From NCBI GenBank assembly GCA_030512295.1, contig JAULSR010000006.1, positions 1,488,001 to 1,552,000 of the forward strand: a stretch of DNA of 64,000 nucleotides, read 5' to 3'. Both the position numbers and the translations under genes were made by a program. Origin of the DNA: Bombardia bombarda (lineage: Eukaryota > Ascomycota > Sordariomycetes > Sordariales > Lasiosphaeriaceae). The notes beneath the pieces were generated by a model. The model worked only from the letters and a program-made list of their open reading frames with translations, made no database searches and was not told the origin of the DNA. Of this stretch, positions 57,101 to 64,000 are shown one piece after another. The number at the start of each line of letters is the position of its first letter. The first letter of the stretch is position 1.

Positions 57101-60100
57101 TTTCTTTCTGCGGAAGCAATTGCTCAGACGCTCTAGCCCAGAATGGATTCGGCTCATGTGCGTTGCCATTTGCATTTTGGGTGTAGTAAGGGGCATGCAA
57201 GACTTCAACCCGGTCAATCTTTCTCCTGCTTCGAAACTTCTGGCCATTTCGGTTAGGCTTGATTTCCTTCTGAGGACTGGCCGGGATCCCTTCAAGTTCT
57301 TGCAGCATAGCGAGCTCTTCTTGTGTAGGAGAAAAGGCTTCGGGGATGTAGATTTTAGGATAGAACTCTGTCAATTTCCGCCTGAGTTGAGTGGGAGCCT
57401 TGTCATTCTGGTCTATACCAGCTCTTACGAGCAAGTAGATGGAGACCATTTTCCCCCTTTCCGTTCTCAGCATGTGAGTATGCAGAAGTGCTTGCTTGCG
57501 TACTTCCAATGTCCTCACTGCACTATAGAAGTTCTTCCAAGTTGGGGGCGGTTGGTTCCGGAATTCCTTCAAGAAAACCTTGGTCAAGGCATAGAAGAGA
57601 GCTTTATCTCCAGGGAACGCCCCGTCATTTTCGTCCAACAGGTAGTTGATAATATCCATGGCCTGAGCTGTTTTCCTCTTGGCATCTGTTGTCATACGGT
57701 CATAATCGGTCGAAGGCTTGAACGGGTTGATCATCCGGCCATTCGCATCATTTGGTTCCGTTGGGCGGTTCTCAAGAATTTGTTCATTGTAGGGTTCATC
57801 ACGCTTGTCATCCTCTACCCATAAGGAGGAGTGGGGCCGCTCGTTCTCGTGTTCTTCTCCCTCCTGTGCATGAGTATTGTTGCCAGATGTTGAGGGGTTG
57901 GGTGAAGGATATCGATGTTGCTCCGGTTGGTGGTGAACATGTTCTTCGTCTGGCTTGGAAGCCATAGTGGAGGTCAGTCCATGCAATGGCGTCCCTTCCA
58001 TGTTGACTGGCATGTGATCATCGGTCTCCATATGGTCATGATGTGGCAACGCAATGTTAGAATTAGAAGGCACGTTGTTGTTATTAAGGAGGTAACCAAT
58101 CCCCATGTTTGGCTTGTCACCATCAGTCTCTTCAGCTGGCCGAGGAACAGAACCGTTTTGCGGTCCTGCTGGTTCCGGCCGGCGGACAGTTCGCACAGGC
58201 CGAATATATTCCGCAGGCTCAGGAAAATTATCGAAAGCAAAGCCCCGAAACGTTTGTTCTCTGGTCTGTAATGATCGCAGCGCTTGACGAACTTTGGGCC
58301 GAGGCGGCTCCACGGGCCTTTCTGCCTTTGGAACACGCGGTGTACCCCGAGGGCGTGTTGATACTACCTCGTCTCCTCCTGCATCAGAGGCCGCGGTAGG
58401 CGGTGTGGCGGGGACAGGAGACAATTTCCGACGCTTTCTGCCCCTATCGAGAACAGAAGCAGGGTCGAAATTAGGATTACATGGCGTCAGCGCTTTTGTC
58501 TGATGATACTTAAGCCCAATATCATTTTTCCAGGCACCACCGCATGTCTCACAGACATACGGTTTACCTCCCGCTGCGAGTGCTTGGGCTCTACGTCCGC
58601 CGCGACCTCGCCCACCTCCGCGCGCACCTCCACGACCGCGTCCCCGACCACGAGAAGGTTCAGACCTCACGGGTACAGAGTCAGGCTCCTCTGAAATGCT
58701 TTGAGGGGTAGCTGGCTCGCCGAGAATAACGCCGCCATCTGCGGTAGTACTGGCCTCCCCAGTGTCGGCCTCTCCGGTGTCGACTTCTCCAAGCTCAATC
58801 TTAATAGGAGATTGACTTTGTTCAGACGGACCAGATTCTGATGGACCAGACAAATTTGAAATCTCCCGAGTCTTCAACTTTTCTGACCTGAAGATCATAA
58901 CGACTGACGGTTTTGGCCGACCAAGGCGCCTCGGTGTAGGATGCAGCGAACCAGGAACACCCCTAAACGCCTCTGTTGGAATCCTCTTGTGGGGAACGAG
59001 ATCTGCCTCGCGACTCTCGTCGGGAATAACCTGAATAACAGAATCATCCGCAACCTTAGCCTCGGTGCCAGCAGCAGCATCGGGTTGGACCTCAGGGGTA
59101 GCGGAACTCGGCTCAGTACGGGTGGTAGTAGCATCAGGCTCGACAGCCGGCTGAGAAATCTCTCTTGTATCCCCGTCTGCCATTTCTTCGTCCTGTTCTT
59201 CCGTCTCCTCTAAGCGACGCTTTGGAGGTCTGCCACGTCTAACAGCCTTGCGAGGCTCGTCATCTTCGTCAACCGCATCTCCAGTATTTGGGGCACCTTC
59301 AGCAAGCACGTTTTCGGTCCTGGTAGAAAATCGGCCTCGTCGCTTTGCCATGACCCCTGGTTTCCTCGCCATGCGACTGAGTTCTGAAAGAGAGAGACGC
59401 TGTTTTTCAGGAAAGGCTCTAGGCCGGATAGCTCCAAACCCATAAGCATATGCACTGGTTGGAGGGGAGGAGCCATGCGGAGCAGCAGCACCATTTGTTT
59501 GCTCGTTTGCCTCAGCAGTTCCCCGAGCAGCTGCTTGTGATTGTGTTGCAGCTGTTTTGTCTTTGGAACGACAAGCCTCGGGTGCCGAAAACATGTATGC
59601 GGATGTTTTGCCCGTGCGTACAAGTTCGCTGACGATCTGGAACTTCTTAAGATGCGGTGGTTGTTGGGTTTCGGCCACCTTGGTCAAATGACTCGCCATG
59701 TAGCGACGGAACCCATAACCCACGGTCGCTACGCTGACTTCGGGATTTGACGCTCCCTCAGGTCCGGCGCTTTGAATCACCTCGAAGACATTCTGAGCCA
59801 GGGGCTTCTCGGGCGTCCAGCCAGAAAAGATTCGGAGGCCCTTATGTCGACTACTGTTCTCCTGGATGCCAGGTCCATCCTTTCCATAGAGCGCAAGCGC
59901 ATTGGGCTTCGGCTCCCGGTTCCGCGTCGCGTCAGAGTACTGCGAAGTTTTCTTGCCTGTAGCAAGCCACCTCTCCCACTCTTCGCTGCGCGGGTCCCTG
60001 ATAAACTTGAGGCAGTCTTTGAAGACCTTTCGCGAACCTGGGAAGGTGGCGGCCGTGTACTTCAAGACGCCCATGTCGACAAAGCGTTGCGAGTTCTTTG

Positions 60101-61331
60101 CAAGCGTCTTCATTTGCCATGGCTTGCCTCCAACGCCCATCTTGTACCTCAGGTCGGAGTAGCGTATAACGCCCCACGACTTCACAATGGCCACAAAGGT
60201 CCTGCCGAACGCTTCCATGTCAATGTTATTTCCGGTCCATCGGTCGTGCCAAGCAACAGGTTCCAGATCCTTGGTCAGCGTCTCTACCGACAAGTCGAGC
60301 CCGCCGCTCTCCGTCTCCAAGATGGGAGGCGCGAAATCGATAAGCCAAAGTTTACTGGTCTTCATCTTCTGAACGACAATTGTTCTCTTGGCGATGTATC
60401 CCTTTTTGGCCAGAGAATCCGTCCTCTTGGGAAGCGACCGCTTGTCTTGATCGACCAGTCGTCGGAGGTCACTCTGGAGAATGCCTTCACCTCGAACCGA
60501 GGCAATGCCCAACAGACATTTCCATTCCAGGACAGGCACGCGCTTGTAATCGACGCCATGGCGGGTCAGGGTCTGCCAGACAAGATCCTCAGAAGGGTAA
60601 ATGCGCGGCCGGACAGACAGCGACTTCTTCGTCTTGTGTTCCTTTTTCTGTGATGATTTAGATGCGGGTTTAGGGGGGGGGGCTGCCGGCTGGGCATCAC
60701 TTGGTGCAGCTTCCTCGAACTTTGCTTCCGGCAGGGCGAGAACCTCGCTTAGTTGAAGCCGGTTCCAGCGCTTGTTGCCATTGATAAGAATCTGCGGACG
60801 AGACCTCAGCCAATCCCATGCCCAGCGAGCCGACGTCATCTCGGCTTTGGAACATGAAGAAGCAAGGTCGCCGCCACCTTGGGCGTCGCCCTGGGGGGCC
60901 GCATCTTCAATGCCGAGACTGTTGTGATAACGCCGTACAACGTTCAACAGTGAATCGATAGGTACTCCTTCATCGAATAAAGTTAGCAACGGTGTTTCTT
61001 AGACGATGATGAGAGTTTGCAAGTTCGAGTCGAGTCACGTCACGTGGCAGTAATACAGGCAGGCTAGGGAGGATGCAGCATGATGACCAACAAGCAATTT
61101 GCTGTCATGATAAAAGACATGCCAAAGAACAAGATGATGGCTGCGTTGAGAAAAGAAGAAGAGGCCCTTGGACACGCCTATGCTAGCAAGCAGAGCAGGG
61201 GTCAAGTACAAACGGGCAAAGGGGCAGCAGGACGGGCAGAAAACGGTGCAGTTTGGCTCACCTTTCTCTCCAGAATATGCGATCTCGGGAATGAGACCCT
61301 CCAGCAAGACCTCGAGACCAGCTCCACTCAT
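54126..61331 (-). CDS. TFC3: TFIIIC subunit, B-block-binding (tau138/TFC3-like)
   Basis: Largest TFIIIC subunit, which binds the B block of tRNA-type promoters to recruit RNA polymerase III. Exon 1 61331-61262 (MSGAGLEVLLEGLIPEIAYSG then EKG) is spliced over 294 nt (GTGAGC; TTGCTAAC branch; GAAG acceptor) to exon 2 60967-54126; 2303 aa. The long exon-2 frame opens only with TTG, and joining exon 1 gives the family-type start GEKGVPIDSLL. Early in the protein (about residues 140-215) lies the B-block domain (RIYPSEDLVWQTLTRHG ... KRTDSLAKKGYIAKRTIVVQK), then an extended winged helix (IRYSDLRYKMGVGGKPWQMK), disordered acidic/basic linkers with an RGRG-rich patch, a C-x2-C...H zinc-finger-like cluster (CETCGGAWKNDIGLKYH), and helical C-terminal regions. 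A C10 homopolymer in the coding sequence is in frame. Longer than yeast Tfc3, as usual in filamentous fungi. Confidence 0.88.
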
Positions 61332-62289
61332 TTTGGCGGTGCAGCCCGTCTCATTCTGGCGCGGACAAAATAGCGGTGGGTAGAGGTCGATATTGGGAAT
61401 GAACTCGAGCTCTCTCGCGATATCGTGGTTTGGTGACAAAAAGTTGGATGCGACGGCGCAAAATCAAGCTGGCTCGATCTTTTTGTGTTGGAGGGGCAGA
61501 GGGGCAGACGACTGGCAGCAAGACTAGCAGAGAGAGAGCCACAGTCGGACAGTCCGCAGGGTGGGGTCTTGGCACTGGGAAAAAGAGTTTGAGTGGGCCG
61601 CACCGCCTGCCTTTCACAGCAGCCCGTTCCAGTTCGTTAGTTCAGAGTTCGCGCGGGTAACGGGTATACGCCGCAGGTGCTACTTTTCTAGGTCGCACAA
61701 ATGGCGGGGTTAGGGTCTACTGCTGTCCCAACCGCCAACATCGCTCGCCTGCTCTTCAGAGACGAAAATTGCAGTGCTTCATGCAAATGGTAACTCACGT
61801 GGCGGATTTCAATCAACCAGTAAGAGGGAATACCTCACATGACAAACACTGGGTTAGGGCAGACAACCTTGCAGCGTGGCGTTTTTTTATTTTTTATTGG
61901 TACACGAAGCACTGCAATTTTGGCCTCTGACGAGCAGGCCATCGAGTATTTAAGTCTCGAAGTGATCTGAACGTGCTGCCTTTTGCCCAAGTACCAGCTA
62001 CTATAATTATGGGCTTGTCGAATTGCCCAGACACTATCACACTCTGTTACCTTGTTAGAATGAAGAAATAAATAACAAGGCTTGATAACCCGCTGTATTT
62101 CTGCATTCTCGGTACAGTAGCCGCAGCTGCAGCTAATTCAAGTTCAACTATCTCCGCGTTCTACTCGTAGCACTCATCCACGCCTTAGTCATATAAACCG
62201 ATGCTTGACCAAAAGGAGAAACACGCCCAAACAAAACAAGAACCCCACCTAATATATAAGTAAGGTAGTGTATAACACGAACCCAAACC
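61332..62289. other. Intergenic; upstream region of TFC3-like gene
   Basis: Promoter side of the TFIIIC gene and 3' flank of the coiled-coil gene. Contains one small inverted-repeat element (61747-61939). Confidence 0.5.
61747..61939. mobile_element. 193-bp MITE-like inverted-repeat element
   Basis: Left arm 61747-61783 and right arm 61903-61939 match as 37-bp inverted repeats with few mismatches (core AAAATTGCAGTGCTTC). CATCG occurs just outside both ends (left 5 bp plus CTC; right immediately) and may be a target duplication. No coding capacity. Confidence 0.7.
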
Positions 62290-63993
62290 TCAAATCTCAA
62301 AAATCTCGCCCAAACCCTCGCCGCCGCCCCGCCTATTCTCCACCAGATCAAGCCTCCAGCCCTCCCAGTTCTTCAACGACCTCTTGATATCCTTAATCCG
62401 CTCGATCCGCTTCTTCTGCTCCTCCTCGTGCGCCCTACGGAATGCCTCCTCGTCAAAGTCCAAATCATCATCCTCAAGCAACGGGTCCTCATCATGATGA
62501 TGGTCATGGCCATGGTGATGATCCCCACCACCACCGACCCCAGCCGCGCCAGCAAGCACATTCAACCCACTCGTAAAGAACTCCCCAATCCCTCCCCCAC
62601 CACCACCCACCACACTCTTCCTCGCCCCCGCCGCCCCCGACCCACCAACACCCCCAAGATCAACCGTCTCAAACCTCGCCCCATCATCCGGCCCAACCTG
62701 CATCTCCTTCCGCCGCTCATGCCAAATCCCCCTCCGCAAATCCGTATTCTCCGCCTCCAGCGCCCTCAGCCTCTTCTCCAGCCTCAACCGCCCCTCATAC
62801 TCCAGCTCATCCACCCCCTCATCATCCCCGCCGCCATCACGCGCGTGCTCCTTCCTCAGCTTCAGATTCTCCCCCTCCACCCTCTCCACCAGCACCTTCA
62901 ACCCCACCACCTCCTTCTCCACCCTCTCCTTCTCCTTCCTCAGCGCCTGCGTCCGCCCATCCTGCTCCCTGTGCAGCGTCGTCAGCGCCACCACCTTCTT
63001 CTCCAGCCCCTCACTCTTCTTCGCCAGCTCGTCCCTCGCCGCCCCCACCTCGGCCACCCCGCGCTCCAGTGCCCGCAGCTTCGTCTCCGCCGCAGCACGC
63101 TCAGCCCCCTCTTTAACCGCCTTCTCTGAAACACGATCAAGATTCCGCTTCAGGTCCGCCAGCTCGCGCTGCGCCAGCGCCGCCGCCTTCTCCGCGCGCG
63201 CCAGCTTCTCCTCCAGCGCGGTAATCTGGTCCGACGGCGTCGCCGCCGACACCGCCAGCCGCTCGACCTGCGCGCGCAGGCGCGAGATCTCGAGCTCCAT
63301 CGTCTCGATCGTCGCCGACTTGGACTGCAGCTGGGCCTCGAGCTCCGACGGCGGCGGCGGGGCCGACGACACCGACATGGACGGTGACGAGCCGTGGTGG
63401 TGGCGCCCGTTGCTGCCGCCCGCGGCTGTGCGCGCGACCTGGGACTGCAGCAGTGTGTTTTGGCGCTGGAGGGCCGCGAGCTCGTTCTGCAGCCTGGTGA
63501 CGGCGGGGCTGTCAGCGTCCGAGGCTTGTTTGGACGCGTTGTCGCCGTCGGCCTCGCGGAGGTCGGCGAGGTCCTCCACGGCTTTCTGCCATCGCTTCTC
63601 GGCGTCGGCTGTCTCTTTAGCGAGGCGCTTGTTCTCCTTCTCGAGATCCTCGATGCGTGTGACGTGCTTGCGGTAGATCTCGGGCGCGGTCTCGCCCTCA
63701 GGGCTGAACATGCCGGGGGAGAGGGGGCCGGATATGGATGCCTTGCGGAACGAGGTGGATCGGGCCTTGGACTGCTGGGCTAGCGAGGGCGGGGGGCTCT
63801 GAGAAGCGGGGGCGTCGGTGGTGATGGTGAGAGGTGTGTTGTCGCCCTCGTCGTCTTGGGGGTTCTCTTCGACTGCTTGCTCGGATTCGGCTGGTGTTGT
63901 GGTGGATGGTTCGGCGGAGGTCTTGTCGGTGGGCGTGTCGTCCTTCTTGGCTGCAGAGCCGCCGCCGGCCTTCTTTGCCTTTGCTTTTTTCAT
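62290..63993 (-). CDS. Coiled-coil protein, Golgin-like
   Basis: 567 aa from ATG 63993; the window ends 7 bases beyond, so the true start could lie further upstream. Basic Lys-rich N-terminus (KKAKAKKAGGG), an acidic/Thr-rich stretch, then SGPLSPGMFSPEGETAPEIYRKH and long heptad-type coiled coil (about residues 110-420). Then a Gly-rich segment with a His/Asp cluster (HHHGHDHHHDED), and a charged helical C-terminus (EEEQKKRIERIKDIKRSLKNWEGWRLDLVE). The KNWEGWRLDLVE-type end is seen in fungal coiled-coil proteins of uncertain assignment; a Golgi-tethering role is a guess. Confidence 0.6.
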   Translation of the reverse strand: MKKAKAKKAGGGSAAKKDDTPTDKTSAEPSTTTPAESEQAVEENPQDDEGDNTPLTITTDAPASQSPPPSLAQQSKARSTSFRKASISGPLSPGMFSPEGETAPEIYRKHVTRIEDLEKENKRLAKETADAEKRWQKAVEDLADLREADGDNASKQASDADSPAVTRLQNELAALQRQNTLLQSQVARTAAGGSNGRHHHGSSPSMSVSSAPPPPSELEAQLQSKSATIETMELEISRLRAQVERLAVSAATPSDQITALEEKLARAEKAAALAQRELADLKRNLDRVSEKAVKEGAERAAAETKLRALERGVAEVGAARDELAKKSEGLEKKVVALTTLHREQDGRTQALRKEKERVEKEVVGLKVLVERVEGENLKLRKEHARDGGGDDEGVDELEYEGRLRLEKRLRALEAENTDLRRGIWHERRKEMQVGPDDGARFETVDLGGVGGSGAAGARKSVVGGGGGGIGEFFTSGLNVLAGAAGVGGGGDHHHGHDHHHDEDPLLEDDDLDFDEEAFRRAHEEEQKKRIERIKDIKRSLKNWEGWRLDLVENRRGGGEGLGEIFEI

Positions 63994-64000
63994 TTGCTCA

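Noticed and set aside
59772..60653. 293-codon plus-strand ORF
   Set aside because: Antisense to the TFIIIC coding exon, with no domain content of its own.
62428..63129. Plus-strand ORF rich in Pro/Leu/Arg opposite the coiled-coil gene
   Set aside because: A compositional shadow of the GC-rich coiled-coil coding strand.

Overview
The window looks like nuclear DNA of a filamentous ascomycete, probably a Sordariomycete. The genes carry short spliceosomal introns (57-126 nt in most cases) with GTAAGT/GTGAGT/GTATGT donors, CTAAC-like branch sites and YAG acceptors. The recognisable core genes are typical of that group: myo-inositol-1-phosphate synthase, the B-block-binding TFIIIC subunit, a DUF3405 membrane protein and a LIM-domain protein. 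I saw no tRNA, rRNA or CRISPR. The class call rests on gene content only.

The window falls into two halves. Positions 1 to about 33 kb are an accessory, gene-poor, repeat-rich region. It holds two DUF6594 membrane-protein paralogues (7.8-8.9 kb, frameshifted; 23.3-24.6 kb, intact). It also holds a large nuclease-like/protein-kinase-like fusion gene (10.6-12.9 kb) bracketed by copies of a TA-flanked inverted-repeat element, with its promoter region duplicated in inverted orientation at 14.2-14.45 kb. Further along are a MULE deletion derivative with a perfect 11-bp target duplication (17.2-17.9 kb), a Tc1-type element with one frameshift (26.1-27.5 kb), an SF1-helicase relic (29.9-30.8 kb) and a broken acidic-tailed gene (28.3-28.95 kb). 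Minisatellites with 12-, 14-, 15- and 17-bp units and degenerate telomere-like repeats lie between these. Several tracts occur twice in diverged form (9.1-9.7 with 19.0-20.4 kb; 15.5-15.8 with 21.5-21.8 kb), which suggests old segmental duplication as in subtelomeric DNA. Two TATA-led micro-ORFs (994 and 5360) encode similar 20-23 residue peptides.

From about 36 kb to the end the window is ordinary core genome: DUF3405 (-), LIM protein (-), a gene-free 6 kb, INO1 (+), TFIIIC tau138-like (-) and a coiled-coil protein (-). These reading frames are intact even across a 10-nt homopolymer. The core genes serve unrelated housekeeping roles (inositol lipid synthesis, Pol III transcription, cytoskeleton or septation, secretory membranes) and form no pathway. 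The most interesting unit is the kinase/nuclease fusion gene inside its repeat bracket, followed by the paired DUF6594 genes with their repeated N-terminal motif.
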